This document shows, one piece after another, positions 48,060 to 59,135 of a stretch of 64,000 nucleotides of DNA. Made by a program: the position numbers and the translations under genes. Origin of the DNA: Pohlia nutans (lineage: Eukaryota > Streptophyta > Bryopsida > Bryales > Mniaceae); contig CM040089.1 in the NCBI GenBank assembly GCA_022496805.1, forward strand, positions 45,864,372-45,928,371. Reading direction: 5' to 3'. The notes beneath the pieces were generated by a model. That model was not told where the DNA came from. It ran no database searches and saw nothing but the letters and a program-made list of their open reading frames with translations. Within the stretch, counting starts at the first letter, position 1. Each line of letters begins with the position of its first letter.

Positions 48060-48740
48060 TGTTTAAGTAATTTTAGTTGGTTATTTATTTCTAACTATTT
48101 AACCGTTGGATTTGGGGCGTTTGAACCATTTGCCCTATTATTTTATTCTATTGTTCTGATCCATTATTGTGGTTTATTATTCTAATCCATTCTTTTAGTC
48201 TAATTTATTAGTCCATTCTACTAGTTTGTGTTAGTCTATTCTTGTGGGTTATTATTTTAGTCTATTATTCGCCTATTATTTTAGTCTAATTGTTTTAGCC
48301 TATTACTTCGATCTATTATTTTCGTATATGATTTAGCCTACTATTTAGTTCGCTAATTTAGTTTATTATTCGAGTTTATCCATTTAGCCTATTCGTTTAT
48401 CTATTCTTTGGTCTATTGCTTTATTCTATTATTCTATCCTATCCTTTTATTCTATCTTTCTAGCCTATTATTTATCCCATTCATTTAGCCTATTATTTAT
48501 TCTATCTATTTAACCTGTTCCTTATTCTATTCTTTTGGGTATTATTTTAGTTGATTATTTGCCTATTATTTTAGCCTATCAATTTGGTTTATTATCTAGC
48601 CTATTATTTTAGACTAGTACTTTAGACTATTATTCTAGTTATTATTTTGACCTATTATGTGAGTCTAGTTGTTTAGATTATTCTTTAGTTTATTATTTGG
48701 ATTAATATTTTTAGCTTATTATTGTAATTTCTTAGTCTAA
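48060..48740. repeat. Long degenerate TATTATTTTAGYCTATT satellite-like tract
   Basis: About 680 bp made of imperfect units around CCTATTATTTTAGTCTATTA, with spacing of about 15-25 bp and strong T bias on the plus strand. It has no coding meaning. Confidence 0.75.
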
Positions 48741-49304
48741 GTGGGCTTGTTACTCTCTTTGCAAGTTAGGATAGACTCATTGTATTCTTTGGGTGAAGAG
48801 GGAGTTTAGTGGGTGATGGAACTAGGGCTCCATGGATGATAATTCGTGGATGAACTTAGTTGGATGGATGTAGCTTTGGGTGGGATTTTGAATCCCACCC
48901 CTGTCGATAAGCAAACCAGTTAGTAGTTTGTGTGCGCTGTTGGAGTTTTTTGGGAGAGACGTTAGTTCCTAGATCTAGATCTTGTTTTGTGTTTTGGAAT
49001 GTTTGGGGAATAGTTTTGAAGAAATAGTTTTGGAAAATACAAAGAATTAGTGTGGAGTAGTGAATGGCAAAAACATAGTCTGTTGAGATTGGGCTCTATT
49101 GAGATTGGGCTCTATTGAGATTAGGCTCTATTAGATTTACTGTGACTAGTCTAGAGAAACAGGGCTGTGAGCCCAAAGCCAGCGACGGCTTGACTGCAGA
49201 AGGGGACTGCGATTCAAGGGCGGAGCCGGTGTCTAGCTTCAACGGCGAGGTTGCTGTAGCGACGGGCAGAAGCTCGGAACTCGCAGCGCCGGCGAGGAGA
49301 CAAC

Positions 49305-49646
49305 ATGGAGCCGGAACAACAAGTACAGGAGTTAGAAGAAGCGAAGGTCGGTATCACCGTCGAAGAAGAGGATCAGGGCATGTGCTGGAATTCGAGGGCG
49401 GAGCAAGCGGTCCACGAAGAGCACATAGATCACCACGACGAGAAATTCCAGGTTGAAGATGGGGATCGACTTGCTGAAAAGCGACAGTTGGGGTCTTCAG
49501 CGGTGGTGACAGTTCAAGGGCGATCACAGGCGGAGCAGCTATGGAGATCTAAGCAGCAGTACACGGCAACTGTAGCGAACAGTAGGGGCGCCGGCCTCGA
49601 AGGATTCGACATCAACGAGGGAGACGGAGACCAGGCTGTAGCATAG
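49305..49646 (+). CDS. Hypothetical acidic 113-residue protein in a GC-rich island
   Basis: An ATG-started ORF (MEPEQQVQELEEAKVG...) ending at TAG 49644-49646 in a G/A-rich island (49150-49960). It is acidic and Gln/Glu-rich, with no known domain, signal or membrane segment. Just before it lies a triple ATTGAGATTGGGCTCTATTG direct repeat (49084-49134). The island may instead be the leader of a retroelement, because GCGGAGC and GGAGAC motifs recur and overlapping frames are open too. Confidence 0.25.
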   Translation: MEPEQQVQELEEAKVGITVEEEDQGMCWNSRAEQAVHEEHIDHHDEKFQVEDGDRLAEKRQLGSSAVVTVQGRSQAEQLWRSKQQYTATVANSRGAGLEGFDINEGDGDQAVA

Positions 49647-50256
49647 GCAAGGCGAGTGAGTAGGTGCGGCCGTGAGAGGTGGCGCATCAACTGCGAGTTA
49701 CAACGACGTGAAGTCAACGGCGAGGAGAAGATCACGACCATGGCACCAGGCGGAGCGAAGGGATCCAGACGACGAAGCAGGACGTGAGCACCGGCGACGA
49801 GCCTGCAGCTGCGGCGAATTACGGCCAGCGACCTCAACATCGACGAGGGTGACCGGAGCGTGAAGATTGATGGAGACAACGGCGATCAACACTGAGGGGA
49901 TCAGTCCCAGCAGCAACCGGCGAAATCTAGCAGCGACAGCATTGCAGCAAGCAAGGAGCTGCCAATAACTGCAAGCTTGGAAGAATTCCCATCAGCCTGT
50001 CACCATCGTGTGATATTACAGAGGGTGCACATGGTGATATTACGGAGGGAAGCCCCCTCCACTTCTTAATTCCCCATTTTGGACTAAAATTTAGGTTCTT
50101 TGTAATTGTTGGAGTTTTAGGACAAGTAGAAGGAACTTGTGTGACTATTAATTGGTAATTGTAATTGCCATCTCCTTTTGTGTGTATTTCTTGAATTCTT
50201 TTCTATTGTTGTGAGTGGCTTTGTACTTAGTTGTCTGGGTTTGTATTGTGGGTGTA

Positions 50257-50402
50257 AATTGGTCCGGTGAGGGTTATAGCGCGGAAGCGCTGTCCATTTT
50301 TCACCGGCCAATTGGGTTTTTTTGTGTGTAATTTAGGGTTTAAATTTAGGGTTATTGGGCACGACGCGGAAGCGCTGCCCAAATTTTTCCAAAAAACCCT
50401 AA
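50257..50402 (+). ncRNA. Two consecutive structured hairpins with GGAA loops (putative RNA element)
   Basis: Hairpin 1 (50257-50313): AATTGGTCCGGTGA pairs with TCACCGGCCAATT (one bulge), and inside it AGCGC-GGAA-GCGCT closes a tetraloop. Hairpin 2 (50346-50402): TTAGGGTT pairs with AACCCTAA, TTGGGCA with TGCCCAA, and the inner CGC-GGAA-GCG repeats the same cap. Sequence outside the caps differs while pairing is kept, which favours structure over simple duplication. It matches no RNA family I know. Confidence 0.4.
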
Positions 50403-52239
50403 TTGTTTGGAATTGTGATGTTTAAAGTACAAGGGTGTTTTATAAGGTTTAGGGTGTTTTTGCAAGGCTTAAGGATCAAACACATTCCCAATCATGGGAG
50501 TTTGAGGTCCTTGTGATTGTTTGTAGTTGTGCTGTAATTTTTAGGTTTAGGTCTAAAAACCCTAATTAGAGAGCCTAAATCCCAAATTTAAGCCCATTTT
50601 AGTGCACTAAGTGCCTAGGGTAATTTGTGGAAGGTTTGGGGTTATTTAGGTGCTTGTTAATGGTCCAATTCAACCTTTTAGATGTGCTGTAATTTCTTGG
50701 CATTCACCCATTTTGGCCACTCTTTACCATGTTTCACCATTTTAACTTAGAAAATTCCCACACAAACGCCTAGGTAGAGAAGGAGTCCATTGCTTGTATG
50801 TTTGATACACTCACCACTCGGCCGGACAATATGACATTTTGACCGGCAACGGTCAAAGTGCTCATACTTGGCAAAGAATCGTCTTCTTAAAGTTTTGTTG
50901 GAGTTTGTTTGTTTGTTTGTTTTAGTTAAATTTGCTAGGAAATTGGGGTTTCTAGTTTTTGAGCTTAATCCTTGGAACTATATTGCTAGAGTTGCTAGAA
51001 TTGCAATGTATGTGACAATGGATAGAAACAAGGTATGAGCAGAAGTCAAGCTGAGAGTTTGTAGAGCGGTTGGGGTGGCCGTGGAAATAGTTTGCTTCCG
51101 CTCCTTCTCCAGTCCTCCAATTCTCCTTGCAAATGACTGGAGGAAGATTTGGACAGGACGAGGAGTTAGTGATTAGGTGCGTTTATCATTAAACACTGAT
51201 TCCGCACCTCATACGTGGATTTAGAAGTGTCATTATGATACAAAAGTGACATGCAATACTAGGATGTCGATGCAGTGTCTTTACAATGATTATCAAAAAA
51301 GTGTTGTTTCCGCACGAAAGTTGTGCTTGACCGAATCCTTGCGTTAATTGTGTATCTACATTACATGGCTAATAAGACAGGGATAACATGCAATTACCAT
51401 TAATGCGGATCTAGTATCGTATACGTATCATATCAACGCCTTTTATTATATTCGTGCGATTTTAGTATCTATTATAATGCAAATTATTGTCCTACGATAT
51501 CCATGTAGTCATAGTACAACATCCGTGTGGATTCGTATGAAATCCATATTGAAGGTTAGATTAGAATGCCAAAGCCTCACACAAACACTTGGAATGCATA
51601 GGAAAGAGATGATCTTTACTCATGGGCTGCCCCTCTTAAGTAGCACACCCAAGGGAGTCCCCTTGGCAAACCATATGGGACATCAGCCCATACTCCACTC
51701 CTAGTACACTAGGATCAGCCCATATCACTTGGGAGACCCAATTCTCATTACTTCTAACTAGTACCACTTCTCTAGTTGCAAGTCTAGCTCATTCGCATCA
51801 TCTACTCTAGCTAATGCGCATGGCTATGAGCAACTTCAGCCCACGCAATCATCCTACTTCAACAATCCATTGCCATTCGGTGGCATCAATTAAAACAAAA
51901 TCAGCTGAGAATTATTTCAAGTTTTTAGTTTGAGAATGAGCGACTTAAATTTCTCCACGTCACTTGCATTCAAAGGTGTTTTCGCACTAGGGTGTCATAC
52001 TTCTCAACCAAAAAAGTTTGTAATGTTCTAAAACAATTGATTTATTGATGAAATATAATAAACAGAGAAAATACCAAAAATATTTTAATATTTTCTTTTG
52101 GAATCTTTTGGAATCTTTTCAAAATAGTTTATATTATTTTGGAAATATTTTGGAATATTCCTAGAATCTTCTTAAAATATCCTTACGGTCTAATTTCCCA
52201 AAATATTTTTAGATCTTCATTTATAGAAATTAGGAGCAA
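50403..52239. other. Intergenic stretch, no gene recognised
   Basis: It contains AAACCCTAATT-like motifs (50570-50580) and short open frames only. Confidence 0.4.
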
Positions 52240-52603
52240 TTAACATTAAAAATTTCAATAAAATTACATTTTAAATTTTTAGAATTCAAATTTTGGTATT
52301 ATTGGTTATAATTGTGCTTTTTATCACAAGAGCAAAAAAAAAAGATGTATAGAAAAGAACAACATTACTTTTCCAAAATAGTAAAATTTATAACACGAGC
52401 AATGTAGAGGTGTTGTTTTTTTTTAAAATTCTCCTAGGTGGAGTTTAACTTGGATTGGCATGATTCAAATTGGGTTCAAAAACTTACTTGATTTCCTATT
52501 AGAAAATAATTATGATTTAGTCAAATTTTTGATTTTTTAGTCTCGGGCAGCTCATAAAAGGGACATTGACCACAACATGATCTCTCGAAGCATTACGGGT
52601 TAA
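52240..52603. mobile_element. TTAA-flanked element, family C, copy 2
   Basis: 364 bp, TTAACATTAAAAATTTC at the left and GAAGCATTACGGGTTAA at the right. It is collinear with 25941-26313 over its length, including CTCCTAGGTGGAGTTTAACT against CTCCCGTGTCGAGTTTAACT. Confidence 0.75.
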
Positions 52604-53089
52604 ATTGAGTTTAAAATCAGACTTTCTTTGAGCAACTTTTGAAAATTGCAAAAGCTTTTAATTGCTTGCTACAACATTCTGACGATTGAATTTTTTTTCA
52701 TTCAATCCCAAAATTATGCACTTTCCAATTTAGTTTTTTACATTCATTCTATATACCTCTCTTTCATTACTTCATTTCAAAGTGAATATCCAAGGATTTA
52801 CTTTATTTATTTATTTTATTAGACCCACAACTCGTTTCTCTAACATACAATCAAAAAAATTCAATTGAAACAGAAAGGCACATATGTTGAAATGTCATAA
52901 AGTGGTAAAAAAGTTGCAAAAACATACAAAAACTTACAATGAAAAGAATGATTTTTGGTTGAATCAAACATAAAAATTGGAAAAAATGTTTCTCTAGCAT
53001 AAAATTAGAAAAAACTGGAAAAGAAATAATTTTAACATTGATAAAAAAATGCAAATTGAAAAAAAAAGCTCTCCGACATCATGATTTCA

Positions 53090-53345
53090 TCAAAAAAAAT
53101 TCAAAATTTTTTGAAGATTTTTTAGATATAGAAAAAAGCCTGCATAATGTAGTGCAAAAAAAAATTTCGAAAAAAAAGTTTTTTTTACATTGCTAAAAAC
53201 ACCCAAAGTCCGCTGAAAAAAAAACAGCTCATAGCCATCATGATTTTGGCAATTTTTTATTTTATTTTTATAATATTCTGAATTTTTTTCTAGATATAGA
53301 AAAAAGCCTGCGTGATGTAGTGCAAAAAAAAATTCAAAAAAAGAA
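53090..53345. repeat. Direct duplication of ~170 bp, A-rich
   Basis: TAGATATAGAAAAAAGCCTGC and TGTAGTGCAAAAAAAAA occur at about 53123 and 53293, each preceded by a CATCATGATTT segment. The ORFs here are products of A/T runs. Confidence 0.7.
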
Positions 53346-53431
53346 TTAAACATACATGGCAAAAATATCGCCAATGGTTGCATTCATTTATAATTATAAA
53401 AGAATTCAATGACTTGCATCAAGACTTTTAG

Positions 53432-53560
53432 GTGGTTTGGTGGTTTAGAGCACGGTTTGTAGTTAGGAGGTGTCATGTTCGATTCCAGCCATGGGTGATG
53501 GAGCCCGGGTAAACTGTGGTGGGCCCCACCGTGGGCAGCCCAAAATAATATCCAGGCAGT
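53432..53560 (+). mobile_element. Candidate tRNA-derived SINE
   Basis: GGTGGTTTGGTGGTTTAGAG (53433 onward) resembles a tRNA 5' end with an A box, and TGTTCGATTCC (53480-53490) fits the Pol III B-box consensus GGTTCGANNCC at a plausible distance. A GC-rich body follows (GAGCCCGGG, GTGGTGGGCCCCACCGTGGG). It does not fold as an intact tRNA. No clear tail or target duplication was found. Confidence 0.5.
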
Positions 53561-53879
53561 GCAGAAAAAAATTAGGGCAAATTTCTTTACTTCATGATGG
53601 ATTTTTTATTTTTATTTTTTTAAAATAAAATTATTTTGACCAAATCTAGATATAGAAAGAAAAATTCTAGATATAGAAAAAAAATGTCGCACGAAAAACA
53701 CACTGAATCAGTGTGGCTTTAAAGACGATTAAGACACAACATTTGACAACTATATAGAGTGAAGAATTCTTACGTTTTCAATAGATCTATCAATCATGTT
53801 GAATCAATATTATATCTGCTTATATGAGCATGGTGTCATATTAGTGCAGTTGTAATAAATGACGCAAGGATGCAGAATC

Positions 53880-53952
53880 AATGCGAAAAATGTACGCACC
53901 CATGAAATATCGGAATTTGCACTGAAATTGTTCAAAATCAATGGGGTCCAAA
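53880..53952. mobile_element. Half copy of the AATTAAGGACC MITE
   Basis: AATGTACGCACCCATGAAAT, then GGAATTTGCACTGAAATTG and AATCAATGGGGTCC, match the right arms of 6800-7039 and 8932-9192. The left arm is missing. Confidence 0.7.
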
Positions 53953-54490
53953 ATTTGTGATGCACTCTTTCAATTCATGCTCTATTATAATCCCCCTACT
54001 TCATTCATCATACGTCATCCAAGCTTGCAAAGTGTCTCCGTATCGACATTCCACGTCTCATGCTTGCCTCCTATTAACGACAATGACTTGAAAGCTCTGT
54101 CGGTAATCCGAGGGCTCTTGATGAGCCCTATTGGTTTTCCGTCCTCCAATGTACCCACGATTTCTGGTCCCATCATTGGAAGCGTGAATGTACCTAGATC
54201 GGGCCCATAAAAAAACGACATATTGTCGGTTCTTTAGGATTTGGCAAGAGAAAAAGAATATATCACACGCAATTCGCTATTTATGCACTTGGCCAAGTGC
54301 GCTCATTTCATAAGCATATTTGGCTTTAAAAAAATCGGTTAAAAAGTTCTTTAAAAGACATCAATGTTGTTTCTCTACAATCTCTTACATTGTAAACAAA
54401 AAATTCTTTTATTTATTTTTTATCTTATCTTTATCTTATCTTTTATCTTTTATTTTTTCCCTTTTCATCTCCTTCCCCTCTTCATCATGT

Positions 54491-54566
54491 ATATAGGGGA
54501 GAGGAGAGAGGGGAGGGAGAGGGAGTGGGAGAGTGAGTGGAAGAGACCTTCTCCTCTCCCCTATAT
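54491..54566. repeat. Purine-rich inverted repeat
   Basis: ATATAGGGGAGAGGA at the left pairs with TCCTCTCCCCTATAT at the right, around a GA-rich spacer. Confidence 0.75.
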
Positions 54567-55183
54567 ATATATGAGGAGAGGTGAAACATGACTTGTTGGA
54601 CGAGGCAATGGAGGAGTGATCGCTCCACGTTTTGCGGTGAGGGAGAGAGGAAAATCTGGTAAGGGAGTTAGACATAGGAGGCCCTGTAGACGCTCTCAAG
54701 CAAGGATGTTGTCGTAAGTGAGATCTATGTGGTGAAAAAGGAAGCGCTTTGGTAGAGATGGGCTGGGACATCGATCAAATGGAATGGTGATGAGCTCAAG
54801 ACAAGCTGGGATGTCCAAACGAGCAGATCGAGCAGCTCGTTGTGGTGAGTGTGGCACCACATGAAGGTAGGTGTTGGGCCAAAGACGATGAGTGTTGCAT
54901 CACAAGGATAATTGGCTGGGCTATTCTGTGCTCATCACCAACCACAAGACCACCAAGCCACCCAGACCAACGCATTACCGATCTGAAACTTACAGGCATT
55001 CCTTGCGTGGATCCAATCGTCTCCCTCGAACCGCAACAACGAGATCTACAAGAGGCATCCACAAACCTACAGGCTTGCATTCCTCTTCATATCTCATTTT
55101 ATTACTCTGTTCACATTTTTGCATGTCTTAGATCTACATCCTCCTATCTCTACTTCCCGTGAGCCTCGTTCTTTGTTTTAGCC

Positions 55184-56548
55184 TTGATTGCTAACCGCCA
55201 AATAGCAAGCGTCACTAGGCGACCGCACGCAACTCCTCCTACCTGTCATCAACACATACAAGATGTCAAAGTCAACACTGGTACACTCCCATTTCATGAA
55301 ACAAGGACCTGCGAGGACCAAACGACATCAAGAAGACATGGAGCGCAACACCAACATGGAGATTCTCCTAAGCAACTGTGTAGTTGCAAAACTGTCCAAG
55401 CTCAGAAGATGCTTACAAAAATCACACCTGAGCCTGCAAGGCCTGCAAGACGTGCCTCCCCCGATGCCGCAAACGCAAGAATTTCCAACGCACTGCAGTC
55501 TAAGCGTCACCAACGACATTGTCCCACCATCACTACTCGAAGAACAAAGGAGCTGCACCGAATCAGACAAGCACTGCAACGCTCAAGTCAAAGAATGTGC
55601 AAGATAAATGGCACCCAGGTAAACTACAACTACCACCCTACAAACCCTAGTTTGCTAATCAATTCGTCTCTCTCACTGTGCAGGAAAAGGGATGAAGCTC
55701 GACTCAAAGCAGCAGCAACAAGGCAGCAAATCCAAGGAGAGACAAAGGAACATTTTAGTAGCAGCGACATCTTTGTGCCGCTGTCCCTTGCCTCGCTGAC
55801 AGAAATTAGCAGATCAAGAGCAATGCGAAAGCAACATCTACTGCCTCTTAGCAAGCAAAAGAACGCCAACCAGAAGAGCGAGACGCAACGCCAACAAATT
55901 GCACCAGAATTCGAAATAAAGGCAAAGAAGAGAAGAACAAAGAGCTCCGGCGTCAAAATGCAAGTCGGTTGTCACAGCAACATCAGCAACGCCCAAGGAC
56001 AGTCAGCTACGACATCGACAGCAAAAGCGCAGCAGGTGCAGCAACAACAACACAGAATCAACGGACACAACAATACAAGCGCAGTAAGAGGACCAAGCAA
56101 AGATGGTGGTGAGAACACATCAACAACTAGAAAACTGATACCAAACGCCTCTGCGGAGTCCACAGAAAACAAACAAAAGGCCCACCGAGAGGTATTTTCC
56201 ATATACCAAGAAAGAAACCAACTTGTTGTGCCGGCTGCTAAGCTCCTCAATGGCAGACAGAACAAGGAGGAAGCAGCCATGGACGCCCCACAGATGTTGA
56301 AGAGGGAGCCAAGACTCGATAGCAACCACACAGTGCAAACTAATACGCCCAAGACGGACAAGCAGCCGACTACAGTCCGTAGTACAGCAACGACATTGAC
56401 AACAGAAGGAGTACGCATCCTCATCAAAATCAATAACAACAACATAATGCAAGAAAACAGGACGGTGAGCACCAACACACAGCAAAGGTGTTCTTTCAAC
56501 ACCTCCCCTCCAAACAGGAACGAATACAAGCCACGACAACAACTCTAA
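55184..56548 (+). CDS. Long low-complexity ORF of uncertain reality
   Basis: A 454-codon open frame rich in Thr, Asn, Gln, Arg, Lys and Ser. The strand is A/C-rich, which by itself reduces stop codons, and the reverse frames are also open (185 and 167 codons at 55972-56623). No domain, signal peptide or membrane segment is visible. One run (AQQVQQQQHRINGHNN) is glutamine-rich. It lies upstream of the LINE ORF1 on the same strand, so it may be leader or ORF0-like sequence of that element. I would not call it a gene on this evidence. Confidence 0.2.
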   Translation: MIANRQIASVTRRPHATPPTCHQHIQDVKVNTGTLPFHETRTCEDQTTSRRHGAQHQHGDSPKQLCSCKTVQAQKMLTKITPEPARPARRASPDAANARISNALQSKRHQRHCPTITTRRTKELHRIRQALQRSSQRMCKINGTQVNYNYHPTNPSLLINSSLSLCRKRDEARLKAAATRQQIQGETKEHFSSSDIFVPLSLASLTEISRSRAMRKQHLLPLSKQKNANQKSETQRQQIAPEFEIKAKKRRTKSSGVKMQVGCHSNISNAQGQSATTSTAKAQQVQQQQHRINGHNNTSAVRGPSKDGGENTSTTRKLIPNASAESTENKQKAHREVFSIYQERNQLVVPAAKLLNGRQNKEEAAMDAPQMLKREPRLDSNHTVQTNTPKTDKQPTTVRSTATTLTTEGVRILIKINNNNIMQENRTVSTNTQQRCSFNTSPPNRNEYKPRQQL

Positions 56549-59135
56549 TCTTAACCAACGTGTCGCTACACACGACGAACTTTGGCCACCAAGATTGATT
56601 CCATGTAATCTGCCCCCCACCACAAGCTACTCACACAGCGTGATTTTCTCATGAGGTAACAACGTGCATCCATCGAAGCCCAGCTTCACCCTTCAAAAAT
56701 CAACCGGGAATCACTCAACCATCCTATTCCTGAGGAAACCGCCAGAGCAGGTGCCACAATCACGGACAACGTACTTCAGAGTCCAACCCAACTCAGCTAA
56801 AAACATCAACAGATACGTGATAAGCCCTGACCACAAAAGACAGACAGCCATTCCCAGTAAACCCCAATTAGCAAAAGTGTTAGTTTGGGTAATTACATGG
56901 AGATAACTGAGACCAAAAACAGGTTAGCAGAGCTAACTGACCAGGGAAGGCGAGGTAGGTAAGTGGTCATAAGGCCATGGAATAACTAAACTCTGTCTAG
57001 ACTTGGTAAAAGGGGGAGCACAAATCCCAAGGCGTACCTTGGTTCCCAAGGGTATGGTATACCATTGAGCAACTTAAGGATATGGTCCTTGACTACCCTG
57101 GCTTATTTGGAGGCCTTGGGAGTTAGATGGACTTTAAGAGTAGCTAATACATCCCTGGGGCAGTTTATACATTAAGTACGGTTACTTGGCCTTGTAATAG
57201 CACAGTCCATGGATGTCCTTGGTGACCCTGAACTTGGAGTGTTTTGAAGACAGAAAGAGAGAACATAAGTGAGGTAAGAATACGTGTAGAGTGAGGAAGG
57301 AACGCCTGGTGTCCCAGTCTTCCAAGACAGGCTATTGCAAGGGAATACACAAACCATGCATACAGAACAAGGGCACTTCAGAACTTAAGGGAAACATAGA
57401 TTTATTCCAAGGATGTAACAATATACTCATACAGTAGATAGAAACATAACCATGGAGTCCGTGTTAAACAGGGAAGTGTACAAGGAGCGACCTGCTGGTG
57501 CAAGACCTAAGCATGATATCAAAAAACACTCTAAGTCTCCAAAACCAAAAAGTGAAGTCTTTCATGTATTACAACTACTCTTATACTTAGCCAGATCCGC
57601 TAACTTAGCTAAACACTCCCAGTGTCACCGTCTTCCTATCCCTTGTCCTCCGTGGCGGCCGCGCGTCTTGGGCTGGTAACAAATAGCTACCTCATCAACT
57701 CACGACGTGCTACAGCCTTCATTGGAAAATAGGAACTTGGTGTCAAAAACAACGGAGGACCACTGAAACCTGACGATGCTTGCAATGTACCTTACCAAGA
57801 ACTAAATGCGCTCCACACCAACCCCGCGAAGTCCGCGCCCCCAAAAACAACAACGAAACGTCGCCTTCCTCACCAACGTACGTATAAAGGAACCAGGTTT
57901 CTACAACCCTCTCATCTTTTCCTCCTGCTGAAACCTTTCTTCCTGCATGTTTTGTTTTATCCTCTCCCAACTGTCAACAGATACAACAAAGCTCCAACCC
58001 CCATAGCCCTCTCCTGCTTGTATTGGTTAGCTCTTTCGCATATAGATTGTCCCTTGCAGCACAACCAACTAGAAAACTTTGTGTTGTCCTAAGCCTGCAA
58101 CTCTTGTCTGTCCTCTTCTTCTACTTCCTTTGATAGCCAGCAGAACACCCTACTAGAGAGATTAGCCCAGCGCCAGAGATATAGCAACTTGGTGATAGAG
58201 ACAACAGCCAGAAGGAAGGACGCAAGAGAAGTAACGAAAGCACAGTCCTAGCAAAAAGCCTTCAAAGCGACGGAGCGTGGACCGAAGCGGAAGGAGACCG
58301 AAGGCAACAACGAGTGCTGTAGTTCAGCATCAAGCGGGACAAGGAGGTTGCACACAAGCCCAACACTGAGTGGAATCACTCCTCCCAGGAACGACCACAA
58401 CAACCGTCCTTGCCTGACCACCTGGGTCCAAGCCTCAAAATCAGGTTTTTACCACTTCCATCACTTAACTAGCTTTACTACTCCCATGAACCGCACTGAT
58501 GTTTATTTTGTAAGCAAAGTGTATTGTATCTCTTACAAAATGAATGGGAAACAAGGCCCTAGTGATATGTATGATGCTTGGCGTACTAGTAGACTTTATA
58601 ATTTATTACGTCAATATCTCTTTGAAGATAATTATACTTGCAACACTAGACATAGTAAGGGCCACCTTGTTTGGGCCTCTTGCACTAAGCCGCTCAATAT
58701 GAATGGTCTTATGAATACTTTGTGTATGTGTGTTTGGGCAAAAATGCCTTCTTTAACTACGAGTTATTGTGTTAATAAGAACTATACTCGTCTAGTTAAT
58801 GCTAAGCTGTATCACCCTCACTATAGTAGAATGGTCAATACTCTTAGTAACATTTGCACTCACAACAATAATAACATTAGCCATTGGCAAATGCAAATGT
58901 CTTACAAAACAACTATCTTCTTCTCAAAAATCATACCCCGTGCGGCCCCGCAAATTAAGTTGTGGGGAAGGGCAAATTTTGAGGTGACAAGAAGAAACTC
59001 TTCAAACCAACCTATTAGTCAAATTCTAATACAAATTACTTCTTTTTTTAGAATGTCTCAAAGGCCCTTAAGCTCCTCTTCTGCGCAAAGATACAAAGAG
59101 ACACTCCTAGCTCTAGAGAACAATCCTATGTTGAA
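56549..59135 (+). other. Sequence upstream of LINE ORF1, no gene recognised
   Basis: 58348-59220 is open (290 codons), but its last part overlaps ORF1 in another frame. In the ORF1 frame, continuous coding-like sequence can be traced back to about 59050. The rest may be the element's 5' region. Confidence 0.3.

Noticed and set aside
47640..50402. LTR retrotransposon suspected from GC-rich leader and structured hairpins
   Set aside because: I found no pair of long terminal repeats, no primer-binding site, and no gag-pol motifs.
55972..56623. Minus-strand frames of 185 and 167 codons
   Set aside because: They are mirror images of the A/C-rich plus strand and give Leu/Cys/Val-rich hydrophobic peptides of no known family.
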